Below, in pieces: positions 49,863 to 58,503 of a DNA stretch of 64,000 nt. The notes beneath the pieces are model-generated. The model had not been told where the DNA came from. It saw nothing but the letters and a program-made list of their open reading frames with translations, and made no database searches. Position 1 is the first letter of the stretch. Each line of letters opens with the position of its first letter. The position numbers and the translations under genes are program-made. Origin of the DNA: Facklamia sp. 7083-14-GEN3 (GTDB lineage Bacteria > Bacillota > Bacilli > Lactobacillales > Aerococcaceae); the NCBI RefSeq assembly GCF_024742075.1, contig NZ_JANSGD010000004.1, forward strand, positions 124,001 to 188,000, read 5' to 3'.

Positions 49863-50849
49863 ATGAGTAAAATGGCAAAAATGATAGTGACAATTTTGTT
49901 AAGTGTAGTGGTGATAGGTCAATCAATTTCTGGAATAATTTCTGCTCAAGATAGGCCAAAAGTTATGACTACTTTTTATCCAGTGTACTTTTTGGCTTCA
50001 GAAATTGCAGGAGATAAAATGGAGGTTTCTATGTTGTTAGAAGCCAATCAAGACGCGCATGCCTATGAAGCGAGTGCACAAGCTGCTATTAAAGTCCAAG
50101 AAAGTGATCTATTTATTTATCAAGATGATGAAATGGAATTTTTTGTCAAAGATTTATTATCTTTGGTTGACACAAAAAACACAAAAGTTTTAGAATCAAC
50201 GGATGGAATAGAATTGCTGGCTGGAGATGGTAAAGTAGTTTCAGAGCATAATCACGAAGGTGAAGAGCATAATCACGGAGGTGAAGAGCATAACCACGAA
50301 GGCGATGAGCATGGTCATGAAGGGTACGTTCATGAATTTGATCCTCATACCTGGCTAGATCCAATTGTTTTTGGACAACAAGCCAATAATATTAAAGAGG
50401 AAATGATTGAAATTGATCCTGATAACAAAGATAATTATGAAGAGAATTATCGTATTTTGATTGAAAAACTTGAACAACTCGACAAAGAGTATCAAACTCA
50501 ATTACAAGATTTAGAAAACAAGACTATTGTTGTTCAACATAGAGCTTTTAGTTACTTAGCTCACGCTTATGGTTTGGAGCAAATCCCTATTGCGGGCCTT
50601 TCCTCTGACCAAGAACCGTCAGCACAGCAAATAGCTGGAATGCAAAAACTTATAAAAGAAAAAAAAGTGAATAAAATCTACGTTGATCCTGCAATTGATT
50701 CTAAGATATCACAAACAGTAGCTAGTTCCACTCAAGCAGACTTATTGCCCTTAAGAACGTTAGAATTAGTTTCTGAAGAAGAGACAGCAGCAGGAGAAAA
50801 CTATTTTTCATTAATGCGTAAAAATCTTGAACAACTCGTTCAAAATTAG
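49863..50849 (+). CDS. adcA: AdcA/ZnuA-like zinc substrate-binding protein, without lipobox
   Basis: A 328-residue binding protein of the cluster A-I metal family: TTFYPVYFLASEIAGDKMEV, the histidine-rich loop with four HxH units (about residues 125-155), LQHRAFSYLAHAYGL-like VVQHRAFSYLAHAYG. Zinc would be held by conserved histidines. The signal peptide is present (MIVTILLSVVVIGQSIS) but there is no lipobox cysteine; family members are usually lipoproteins. RBS CGGAGG is 11 bases before the ATG; an in-frame ATG at 49872 is possible. First gene of adcA-adcC-adcB. Confidence 0.9.
   Translation: MSKMAKMIVTILLSVVVIGQSISGIISAQDRPKVMTTFYPVYFLASEIAGDKMEVSMLLEANQDAHAYEASAQAAIKVQESDLFIYQDDEMEFFVKDLLSLVDTKNTKVLESTDGIELLAGDGKVVSEHNHEGEEHNHGGEEHNHEGDEHGHEGYVHEFDPHTWLDPIVFGQQANNIKEEMIEIDPDNKDNYEENYRILIEKLEQLDKEYQTQLQDLENKTIVVQHRAFSYLAHAYGLEQIPIAGLSSDQEPSAQQIAGMQKLIKEKKVNKIYVDPAIDSKISQTVASSTQADLLPLRTLELVSEEETAAGENYFSLMRKNLEQLVQN
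50244..50327 (+). repeat. Four tandem 21-nt units in the AdcA histidine-rich loop
   Basis: Units begin GAGCATAATCACGAAGG (50244) and repeat with few changes at 50265, 50286 and 50307, each coding EHNHEGx. They give four His-x-His groups in the zinc-capturing loop. It is an in-frame coding repeat, not a CRISPR. Confidence 0.85.
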
Positions 50850-50872
50850 GAACTAGCGTAAGGAGGCCAAGA

Positions 50873-51568
50873 ATGAAGGTATTATCGGTTAAAGACTTAT
50901 CTTTTTATTATGAAGAAGAAAAAGTTTTGAATAATATCACTTTTGATATTTCAACCGGAGAATTTGTTATTCTAACGGGAGAAAACGGAGCGGCTAAGTC
51001 AACGTTAGTGAAAAATATTATCGGTTTGTTAAAGCCAGCAACTGGAGAGATAAACATTGCCAAGAAAAATAAAGCAGGAAATAAGTTGTCGGTGGGTTAT
51101 GTTGCACAAAACATTTCCGCCTTTAATTCAGGTTTTCCTAGCACAGTGCAGCGTTTTGTAGAGTCGGGTCGTTATAGTCAAAACAGATGGTTTAAACCTT
51201 TAGATGCTGAAGATTATGAACATGTTGATCGTGCACTTGAAGCAGTGGGTATGTCTAATATGCGGAATAAATTAATAGGGCAACTATCAGGTGGTCAAAA
51301 ACAACGGATTGTTTTAGCGCGAGTTTTTGCATTAGATCCGGATTTATATGTTTTAGATGAACCGACAAACGGCATGGATAGTCAATCGCGGAGAAACTTC
51401 TATCAACTTTTACAACATCTTACCAAACATCATGGCAAATCAATTATGATGGTAACACATGCTGATGATGAAATTGAAGGCTTCTATGATCGTGAAATTC
51501 GATTAATTAGAGAGGAGGGTTCTCCATGGAGATGTTTCAGTATGACTTCATCCAACGCGCCTTTATAG
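50873..51568 (+). CDS. adcC: AdcC, zinc ABC transporter ATPase
   Basis: A 231-residue ATPase. The P-loop is TGENGAAKST (35-44), which differs from G-x-x-G-x-G-K by an alanine; this is the usual form in AdcC-type zinc transporters. Signature LSGGQKQR and Walker B DLYVLDEPTNGMD follow. The final residues SPWRCFSM repeat the AdcC ending. The last 43 bases overlap adcB, so translation is coupled. RBS AAGGAGG before ATG at 50873. Confidence 0.94.
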   Translation: MKVLSVKDLSFYYEEEKVLNNITFDISTGEFVILTGENGAAKSTLVKNIIGLLKPATGEINIAKKNKAGNKLSVGYVAQNISAFNSGFPSTVQRFVESGRYSQNRWFKPLDAEDYEHVDRALEAVGMSNMRNKLIGQLSGGQKQRIVLARVFALDPDLYVLDEPTNGMDSQSRRNFYQLLQHLTKHHGKSIMMVTHADDEIEGFYDREIRLIREEGSPWRCFSMTSSNAPL

Positions 51569-52353
51569 CAGGTTTAGCCATGTCCTTTATAACACCTATT
51601 TTGGGACTCTTCCTTATTTTAAGAAGGCAATCTTTAATGGCAGATACCCTGTCACATATTTCTTTAGCTGGTGTTGCTTTAGGGATTATTCTAGGTATCC
51701 AACCTACTTACTCGACCATTGTAATTGTTGTAATTGCTTCACTCGGAATTGAGTATCTTAGAACGGTTTATAGACATTTCACGGAAATATCTGTGGCTTT
51801 GATGATGTCCACAGGGATGGCTTTAGCATTGTTTCTTCTAAGTTTTAATACCAATAGTGGTGTATTTAAAGTAGACCAATATCTATTTGGATCGATTATC
51901 TTGATTCAAGATCAAGAGGTATATTTACTAATTGGTCTAGCGTTGGTGATTTTGTGCTTATATCTAATTTTTAGAAAACCACTTTATATTATATCCTTTG
52001 ATGAAGCAACTGCTAAAACAGCAGGATTGCCGGTTCGCTTTATTTCAACTTGCTTTTCAATTCTGACCGGGATTGCTATTTCTATTATGATGCCAATTGT
52101 AGGTGTTCTCTTAGTATCGGCTTTAATTGTGATACCTTCTTCGACAGCTATTAAAGTTTCTAGATCCTTTGAAGAAGCAATAGCGGTTGGTTTTGTAATC
52201 AATATCGTGGGAATCTTTTTAGGGTTATTTGCTTCCTATCGATTAGACACTCCTCCTGGGGCATCCATTACTTTATTATTTATTTTGATATTTATTTTAG
52301 TAACTGTTGTTCAAAACCTTCAAAGATATATACGTAATCATAATCATCAATAA
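51526..52353 (+). CDS. adcB: AdcB, zinc ABC transporter permease
   Basis: A 275-residue permease with seven to nine helices: AFIAGLAMSFITPILGLFLI, LILRRQSLMADTLSHISLAG (the ABC-3 family motif), YLFGSIILIQDQEVYLLIGL. It forms the membrane channel with AdcC and AdcA. The start at 51526 lies within adcC, 43 bases before its stop, and AGAGAGGAGGG is the site. Ended by the terminator at 52355. Confidence 0.94.
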   Translation: MEMFQYDFIQRAFIAGLAMSFITPILGLFLILRRQSLMADTLSHISLAGVALGIILGIQPTYSTIVIVVIASLGIEYLRTVYRHFTEISVALMMSTGMALALFLLSFNTNSGVFKVDQYLFGSIILIQDQEVYLLIGLALVILCLYLIFRKPLYIISFDEATAKTAGLPVRFISTCFSILTGIAISIMMPIVGVLLVSALIVIPSSTAIKVSRSFEEAIAVGFVINIVGIFLGLFASYRLDTPPGASITLLFILIFILVTVVQNLQRYIRNHNHQ

Positions 52354-52354
52354 G

Positions 52355-52392
52355 AAAAAGAGTTCTGACGATTGTCAGAACTCTTTTTTTAT
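52355..52392 (+). terminator. Terminator after adcB
   Basis: AAAAAGAGTTCTGAC and GTCAGAACTCTTTTT form a 15-bp stem around GATT, followed by T-rich sequence. Confidence 0.92.
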
Positions 52393-52404
52393 ATGAATCC
52401 CTTA

Positions 52405-52433
52405 TTGAAAATTCGAACGAATAATGATAGAGT
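52405..52433 (+). promoter_or_regulatory. purR promoter with a PurBox-like inverted repeat
   Basis: TTGAAA (52405-52410), 17-base spacer, TAGAGT (52428-52433). The spacer holds ATTCG-AA-CGAAT (52411-52422), an inverted repeat with a CGAAC core like the PurBox, which suggests autoregulation. The match to the full PurBox is imperfect. Confidence 0.4.
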
Positions 52434-52464
52434 TTGCTTAACGTTTGGAAAGAGGGGTTTTAAA

Positions 52465-53295
52465 ATGACAAAAAAGTATAAACGAAACCAGCGGTTAATA
52501 GCCATTACCCATCAGTTAATGAATAACCCTAATCAGCTTTTAAATTTACAAGATTTTGCGTATAAGTTCCAATGTGCCAAATCATCAGTGAGCGAAGATT
52601 TGGGAATGGTCAGAGAGGTTTTTGATGAGATGCAACTAGGTCAGCTTGAAACATTGACTGGTAAAACGGGGGGTGTCATCTTCCATCCACAACTTTCGGG
52701 AGAAGAAGTTGAAGCTATTCAGCGTCAAGTAAAAGACCGACTTTCTCAAGGTAAGAGAATTCTACCCGGGAACTATATATTTGTGAATGATCTATTACAA
52801 GATCCAAGTGTTTTAAACCCGATTGCCCAACTAATTGCTGCTAAATACGCTGACAAAGACATCGATACGATTTTAACCATAGAAGCTAAAGGAATTGGAT
52901 TGGCAGCAGCAGTAGCGTTATATCTTAATAAACCATATGTTGTTGTTCGACGAGAATCGACTTCTGGCGAAGGATCAACCATTTCAATAAATTATACTTC
53001 GGGCTCTACTCAGACTGTAAAAAAAATGGAACTTTCGAAATCAGCCTTGAAATCGCAAAGTCGTGTATTGATTGTGGACGATTTTCTTCGTAATGGTGGA
53101 ACATTGACAGGACTTTTAAATTTAATTGAAGAATTTGATTCGAAAGCAGCTGGAATATGCGTTTTTGCGGAGAATAAAGTTAAAAATCGGATGAGAATTC
53201 CTAATTATCATGCTCTTTTTGAAACACAATTACGCTATAACAATGAATTAGGTCACTATCAATTAGAGATTGAAGCAGGAAATTTTTTTAATTAG
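52465..53295 (+). CDS. purR: PurR, purine operon regulator
   Basis: A 276-residue PurR of the Bacillus type: N-terminal winged helix (RNQRLIAITHQLMNNPNQLL, AYKFQCAKSSVSEDL), then a phosphoribosyltransferase-like domain with the PRPP loop VLIVDDFLRNGGTL near residues 197-210. PRPP controls DNA binding. ATG at 52465 follows GAGGGGTTT; the longer upstream frame (start at 52372) lies inside the terminator and promoter. It is followed by glmU and prs; prs makes PRPP, the ligand of PurR. Confidence 0.93.
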   Translation: MTKKYKRNQRLIAITHQLMNNPNQLLNLQDFAYKFQCAKSSVSEDLGMVREVFDEMQLGQLETLTGKTGGVIFHPQLSGEEVEAIQRQVKDRLSQGKRILPGNYIFVNDLLQDPSVLNPIAQLIAAKYADKDIDTILTIEAKGIGLAAAVALYLNKPYVVVRRESTSGEGSTISINYTSGSTQTVKKMELSKSALKSQSRVLIVDDFLRNGGTLTGLLNLIEEFDSKAAGICVFAENKVKNRMRIPNYHALFETQLRYNNELGHYQLEIEAGNFFN

Positions 53296-53371
53296 GAAAC
53301 GCCATAGCCATATAGGCTTTAAATAGGTATAATATAAGGGTAAATGTCGCAGAGCGAAGGAGTGTGAGTGA

Positions 53372-54739
53372 ATGAAAAGAATGGCGGTTATTTTAGCAGC
53401 TGGCAAAGGTACACGCATGAAGTCATCCTTACCTAAAGTTCTCCATAAAATTAGCGGAATTTCCATGGTAGAACATGTTGTTCGATCGGTCTTAGAAAGT
53501 AATGCCGAGCAGATAGTAACTATTGTTGGTAATGGAGCGGATTTAGTAAAAGCCCAATTAAAAAATCTTACTGATTTTGCTTTTCAATCCGAACAATTAG
53601 GAACAGGTCATGCAGTACTCCAGGCAGAAAATCTTCTGGCAAATGAAAAAGGGAGCACCTTGGTTATATGTGGGGATACACCCTTATTATCTGGAGATAC
53701 ACTAAATAAGCTCTTTGAGCATCACGAAAGTACTGGATCAAAGGCAACCGTTCTAACCGCAAAAACAGAAAACCCTAAAGGATATGGTCGAATTGTTCGT
53801 GACGATGAAGGTCAAGTTCTTAAAATAGTCGAGCAAAAAGATGCTTCTGCTAAAGAACTTTTAATAAATGAAATTAATACTGGAACCTATATTTTTGATA
53901 ATTTAAGCATGTTTGCTGCTTTAAAATCAGTCAGTAATCAGAATGCTCAGGGTGAGTATTATTTACCAGATATTATTGAAATTCTTCAAAAGCAAGGAGA
54001 AAAAGTATATGCCTTTGATATGAAAGATTTTGAAGAATCACTTGGAGTGAATGATCGAGTAGCTCTCTCTAGAGCACAGCAGTTGATGAACCGACGTATT
54101 ATCACTAATCATATGCAGAATGGCGTAAGCTTTATAAATCCTGAAACCACCTATATTGAATCAGATGTAAAAATCGGCGAAGATACTGTGATTGAAGGTG
54201 GGGTTCAGCTTAAGGGCGAAACAATTATTGGAAAATCCGTAATAATTGGAGCTAATAGTGAAGTGGTTGACAGTCAAATTGGAGACTCGGTAATAATTAC
54301 TCAGTCTGTTGTTGAAAAATCAAAGGTTGAAGACAGAGTAGAGATAGGGCCCTTTGCTCACTTACGACCTAAGAGCCATCTTGCAGAGGGAGTTCGCATC
54401 GGAAACTTTGTTGAAGTTAAAAACTCTCAATTAGGTAAAAATACTAAGGCGGGTCATTTAGCTTATATCGGAGATGCCGATATAGGACAAGATGTGAATG
54501 TAAGTTGTGGTGTCATTTTTTGTAATTATGATGGAAAAAGAAAATATCGTTCGAAAGTTGGCGATCAAGTATTTTTGGGAAGTAACTCTAATATTGTCTC
54601 ACCAGTTGAGATTGGGGATCGCGCCTTTGTAGCTGCTGGTTCAACTATTGTAAAGGATGTTGAAGCGGAAGCGTTGGCTATTTCACGTAGCGAACAGGTA
54701 AATAAATTAGGTTACTGGACTAAATATATCAATAAATAA
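53372..54739 (+). CDS. glmU: GlmU, bifunctional UDP-GlcNAc pyrophosphorylase / GlcN-1-P acetyltransferase
   Basis: A 455-residue enzyme giving UDP-GlcNAc for wall synthesis. N-terminal nucleotidyltransferase: [15 protein letters not shown] (8-22), [21 protein letters not shown]-terminal left-handed beta-helix hexapeptide repeats: [20 protein letters not shown] and [13 protein letters not shown]. Conserved acetyl-CoA tail [31 protein letters not shown] before ATG at 53372. Confidence 0.96.
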   Translation: MKRMAVILAAGKGTRMKSSLPKVLHKISGISMVEHVVRSVLESNAEQIVTIVGNGADLVKAQLKNLTDFAFQSEQLGTGHAVLQAENLLANEKGSTLVICGDTPLLSGDTLNKLFEHHESTGSKATVLTAKTENPKGYGRIVRDDEGQVLKIVEQKDASAKELLINEINTGTYIFDNLSMFAALKSVSNQNAQGEYYLPDIIEILQKQGEKVYAFDMKDFEESLGVNDRVALSRAQQLMNRRIITNHMQNGVSFINPETTYIESDVKIGEDTVIEGGVQLKGETIIGKSVIIGANSEVVDSQIGDSVIITQSVVEKSKVEDRVEIGPFAHLRPKSHLAEGVRIGNFVEVKNSQLGKNTKAGHLAYIGDADIGQDVNVSCGVIFCNYDGKRKYRSKVGDQVFLGSNSNIVSPVEIGDRAFVAAGSTIVKDVEAEALAISRSEQVNKLGYWTKYINK

Positions 54740-54761
54740 ATTTAAGGAAAGAGGGATTTGG

Positions 54762-55745
54762 TTGGCAAGTGAACACTATAAGGATCCAAAATTAAAGATT
54801 TTTGCGTTAAGTTCTAATGAAAAGTTGGCGGCTGCGATTGCAAAAGCTGTTGGAGTAGACTTAGGTGAAATTTCTTTATCTAGGTTTGCTGATGGAGAGA
54901 TACGGGTAAACATCGATGAATCGACTAGGGGAGCACATGTATATATCGTACAATCAACCTCCTCACCAGTTAACGATAATTTAATGGAATTATTGATTAC
55001 GATTGATGCTTTACGCCGCGCATCGGCAAAAACAATCAATGTAGTGCTTCCTTACTATGGTTATGCACGTCAAGATCGTAAAGCTCAGTCTCGCGAACCA
55101 ATTACAGCTAAATTAGTAGCAAATATGCTAGAGCAAGCAGGAGCGGACCGTGTAGTTGCACTGGATTTACATGCAGCCCAAATTCAAGGGTTTTTTGATA
55201 TTCCAGTAGATCACTTATTAGGTGCTCCTTTACTCGCAAATTACTTTATCGATAACAAACTCTTTGGAGATGACGTTGTAGTAGTTTCACCAGACCATGG
55301 TGGCGTAACTCGTGCACGTAAATTAGCAGAATTTTTAAAGGCACCGATTGCCATTGTCGATAAACGTCGACCACGTCCTAACGTAGCAGAAGTTATGAGT
55401 ATTGTTGGTGATGTTAAGGATAAAACAGCCGTGATAATTGATGATATGATTGATACGGCAGGAACAATTACAATTGCTGCTCAAGCATTGATTGATCGTG
55501 GAGCAAAAGAAGTCTATGCAACTTGTACTCACCCTGTTCTCTCCGGACCGGCTTTAGAAAGATTACAAACCTCAGTTATTAAGAAGGTAATTGTTACCGA
55601 TACGATTTTATTACCTGAAGACAAGCAAATAGACAAGATTGAAATTGTGTCTGTTGCGCATTTGATTGCCGAGGCAATTAAACGTATCCATGAGAACCGT
55701 TCCGTTTCTCCTTTATTTAATGAAAAATTTACTATCATTGAATAG
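54762..55745 (+). CDS. prs: Ribose-phosphate pyrophosphokinase (PRPP synthetase)
   Basis: A 327-residue enzyme making PRPP for nucleotides, histidine and NAD. Motifs: [55 protein letters not shown], and the PRPP-binding loop [14 protein letters not shown]. Start is TTG at 54762 with AAAGAGGG; the glmU-prs pair is the common Firmicutes order. The product feeds PurR (upstream) and PncB (downstream). Confidence 0.97.
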   Translation: MASEHYKDPKLKIFALSSNEKLAAAIAKAVGVDLGEISLSRFADGEIRVNIDESTRGAHVYIVQSTSSPVNDNLMELLITIDALRRASAKTINVVLPYYGYARQDRKAQSREPITAKLVANMLEQAGADRVVALDLHAAQIQGFFDIPVDHLLGAPLLANYFIDNKLFGDDVVVVSPDHGGVTRARKLAEFLKAPIAIVDKRRPRPNVAEVMSIVGDVKDKTAVIIDDMIDTAGTITIAAQALIDRGAKEVYATCTHPVLSGPALERLQTSVIKKVIVTDTILLPEDKQIDKIEIVSVAHLIAEAIKRIHENRSVSPLFNEKFTIIE

Positions 55746-55784
55746 ATATTTCTGAACTAAGAGAAATTTTTAACTTTTAAGTTG

Positions 55785-55822
55785 AGCTCGTTCTATCTTT
55801 AAGCTGGATAGGACGAGCTTTA
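55785..55822 (+). terminator. Possible terminator after prs
   Basis: AGCTCGTTCTATC pairs with GATAGGACGAGCT with one G-U; the U-tract is poor (TTTAGTTGTTTC), so activity is uncertain. Confidence 0.5.
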
Positions 55823-55938
55823 GTTGTTTCAATTTTATGAATGAGATCGTAAAAATAAATCAGACTAAATGTTGATGGTTATTTTTTTAAGAAGTCGTTA
55901 TAATGAATAAGAACCAATGGAAAGAAAGAGGGTTTATT

Positions 55939-57330
55939 ATGAACCATCGAAAAGAATGGAATAATTTATTGCGCTTTGTTGTTGTTATAATGGGTTCGAT
56001 AGTTTGTCTATTAGGAATTCTAATATCCTTTCATTTAAAATTTTCAGGCCAAATTCCATATAGAAATTTTATAGCATTCGAATCAAGTTATTTATGGATA
56101 GCAATAGGATTTATTTTGATTAATTTCCTTTTTGGTACGTATATATTTTATAACAAAACCTTGATGGATCTTTTCTATTTTACAATGCTATCCCAATTGT
56201 TTTTGTCGTTTTTTATGATGGCCGTGACTTATGCTGGATCTTGGTTAACCTTCCCACGATCAGTTATTTTACTCAACCTCTTTGTGGGAACAATTTTGTT
56301 ATTTTTATTTAACACAATAGCTTATCTTCTCTATCATCGACTGTCAGGACGTAAAAAGGTTTTAGTGGTAGGCGAAAATAAAAAAGCATTAAATGCTGTG
56401 ATTAATTTTGATAGAATGACTAACCGCAGGCATGAAGTCACTCATGTGGTCTTGTCCGATTACTATCGACATGTGGTCAAATTATCTGATGCGGTTGATA
56501 TTGTTTACCTTACTGGTTATATTGAAGAAACAGAAAGGCTAAAAATCTATGATTATCTGATGCGAAATAATAAAAAACTCTTTTTATCGACTAATTTTGC
56601 TAATTTAATGATGGTCAACCCAAATATAATGAGCTTTGAAGATGAAAGTCTTATTGAAGTATCAACTTTTTCAATAGCTTTTGAACAAGCTATTATAAAA
56701 AGGACGATTGATATCGTTACTTCTTTACTTTTGTTGATTTTAGCCTCTCCAATCATGTTATTAACAGCTATTGCTGTAAAATTAGACAGTAAGGGGCCGG
56801 TTTTTTATCGTCAAGTAAGAATTACTAAAGGATCTAAACCATTTAACATTTTAAAATTCCGTTCAATGACACAAACAGCTGAGGAGAAATCTGGACCTGT
56901 ATTAGCTAGTTCCAATGATACACGAGTGACGAGAGTCGGGAAGTTTATCCGAACCTCTCGAATTGATGAGCTTCCACAATTAATTAATGTTTTAAAAGGA
57001 GATATGTCACTTGTCGGGCCACGACCGGAGCGTCCTTTTTTTGTTAATCAATTTAGTCAAGAAAATGCTTATTATGAATTACGACATCATGTGCGCGCTG
57101 GCATTACTGGTTATGCTCAAGTCTATGGAAAATACGCTACAGACTTTAATAATAAATTGAATTTTGACTTGTTATATATTAAAAATTATTCTTTAGCCTT
57201 TGATTTCAAATTATTATTCCAAACGATAAAAATTTTATTTGATAAGGTTTCTTCAAGAGGGGTGGACCATGGAGAGCTCTGTCAACCCGCTTGGGAGGAT
57301 TTTCAATCGAAAGTACAGATTTACGACTAG
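55939..57330 (+). CDS. Polyprenyl glycosylphosphotransferase (CpsE/EpsL-like sugar transferase)
   Basis: A 463-residue protein. Four or five N-terminal helices (residues 10-140) and a CoA-binding-like middle segment (KVLVVGENKKALNAVINF) precede the catalytic bacterial sugar transferase domain from about residue 265 (KRTIDIVTSLLLLILASPIM, GPVFYRQVRITKGSKPFNIL, SLVGPRPERPFFVNQF, YAQVYGKYATDFNNKLNFD). It would transfer a sugar-1-phosphate to undecaprenyl phosphate. No glycosyltransferase cluster is beside it, which is unusual. ATG at 55939 follows AGAGGG; the upstream in-frame ATG overlaps the -10 TATAAT at 55899. Confidence 0.85.
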   Translation: MNHRKEWNNLLRFVVVIMGSIVCLLGILISFHLKFSGQIPYRNFIAFESSYLWIAIGFILINFLFGTYIFYNKTLMDLFYFTMLSQLFLSFFMMAVTYAGSWLTFPRSVILLNLFVGTILLFLFNTIAYLLYHRLSGRKKVLVVGENKKALNAVINFDRMTNRRHEVTHVVLSDYYRHVVKLSDAVDIVYLTGYIEETERLKIYDYLMRNNKKLFLSTNFANLMMVNPNIMSFEDESLIEVSTFSIAFEQAIIKRTIDIVTSLLLLILASPIMLLTAIAVKLDSKGPVFYRQVRITKGSKPFNILKFRSMTQTAEEKSGPVLASSNDTRVTRVGKFIRTSRIDELPQLINVLKGDMSLVGPRPERPFFVNQFSQENAYYELRHHVRAGITGYAQVYGKYATDFNNKLNFDLLYIKNYSLAFDFKLLFQTIKILFDKVSSRGVDHGELCQPAWEDFQSKVQIYD

Positions 57331-57395
57331 TTTATTTCTAGTTGTTTTGGATGTTGTATGTTATGCTTTTTCTATTAAATTATAAGGAGAACATT

Positions 57396-58367
57396 ATGAA
57401 TAAAAGTAAAAAAATAAAAGTATTCTTTTTAATGTTAATGGTTAATATATTGCTAATTCCTCAGACTTATATCAATGGTCAAGAAAAGGTGTCAGATGCT
57501 TGGCAAGATGTTGCGGAAAAAGTAAATCAACAGGAATTTCAATCCTTTCATATGAAAGGGACGGTAGGTGTGAAAATTTCCTCGCAAAATATGACCAGTG
57601 ATTTCGGGAACTTAGAAATTGATACACTAGTGAGCAATCAACCGATAGCTCTGCAAATGGTTGCAAAAATTGTCTCTCCTTTCGTAGGATCGGAAGCTGT
57701 AGGCTTTGAAACCTATGCTAAAGAAGGGTTTAATTATACTTACAACACTGAAACTAATGAGTGGACGACTTCTGAATGGACAGTATCTGAGGAAGAAATT
57801 CTTGAAAGTCTTCAAGCTTCCTTTGAAAATGTATCGAATGAGTTAGCCAAAAACGAAATAACCCCAGAATCTCAGGATTTTATTAATAAATACTTTACTT
57901 TAGAAGAAAAAGGACAAGACTATCATTTTAAATTAAAAAAAGATATTGATGGCGCTACTTTCTACAATGATTTAGATAAAGCAATTGATTTAAAACAGTT
58001 AGTCCAAGAATCAGCTGACAAAGCAATTGAGCAATCGGAAGATTTCGGACAAGCTATTGATCAAAACTACGAAAAATCACTGGAAGAATTACTGAATCCA
58101 GAAAAGTTTAAAGAATTCTTTAATATGAATCCACAAATGAGTGTTACATATGATAGTTTGACAGGCTTGATAAAGAACTTCTCCTTTATGATTGACATGA
58201 ACCCTAAAGTTTTTGTTGATTCAGTGAGTGAAGTAGACCAATCCAATCTGCCAGAACTTATAAGTATTTCGGCTAGTTTTGACTTTGACCAGTATGGTGA
58301 AACCTTTAATATTCAGGTTCCTTTGGAGGCCATGCAAACTTCTGAAGAAAATTCTACAGAAGACTAA
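57396..58367 (+). CDS. Secreted DUF6612-like protein, without lipobox
   Basis: A 323-residue exported protein. Signal peptide MNKSKKIKVFFLMLMVNILL, then INGQEKVSDAW; no cysteine for a lipobox. The mature part resembles the DUF6612/YcdA-like beta-sandwich lipoproteins (HMKGTVGVKISSQN, VSNQPIALQMVAKIVSP, GFETYAKEGFNYTYNTETNE), a LppX/LolA-like fold in outline. Function unknown. ATG at 57396 with AAGGAG 8 bases upstream; the earlier in-frame start at 57342 lies before this site. A terminator follows at 58372. Confidence 0.7.
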   Translation: MNKSKKIKVFFLMLMVNILLIPQTYINGQEKVSDAWQDVAEKVNQQEFQSFHMKGTVGVKISSQNMTSDFGNLEIDTLVSNQPIALQMVAKIVSPFVGSEAVGFETYAKEGFNYTYNTETNEWTTSEWTVSEEEILESLQASFENVSNELAKNEITPESQDFINKYFTLEEKGQDYHFKLKKDIDGATFYNDLDKAIDLKQLVQESADKAIEQSEDFGQAIDQNYEKSLEELLNPEKFKEFFNMNPQMSVTYDSLTGLIKNFSFMIDMNPKVFVDSVSEVDQSNLPELISISASFDFDQYGETFNIQVPLEAMQTSEENSTED

Positions 58368-58371
58368 TTTT

Positions 58372-58408
58372 AAAAACCTTTAGTTGAGTAATTAACTGAA
58401 GGTTTTTT
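58372..58408 (+). terminator. Terminator after the DUF6612-like gene
   Basis: AAAAACCTTTAGTT pairs with AACTGAAGGTTTTT (one G-U) around an 8-base loop, followed by T. Confidence 0.88.
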
Positions 58409-58464
58409 TATAATGGCCATAGAGCTAGTGCGTTCTTTTTGAATCAACATTGAGAGTAATAATG

Positions 58465-58473
58465 TGATACAAT
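58465..58473 (+). promoter_or_regulatory. Extended -10 promoter of pncB
   Basis: TGATACAAT, a TG-extended -10, 31 bases before the pncB ATG. Confidence 0.45.
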
Positions 58474-58503
58474 AAACAAAATTATTCAGTTGAGGGGATA
58501 AAA

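Noticed and set aside
50244-50327. Short tandem repeats as a CRISPR array
   Set aside because: They are 21-nt units without spacers, in frame inside adcA and coding a histidine-rich loop.
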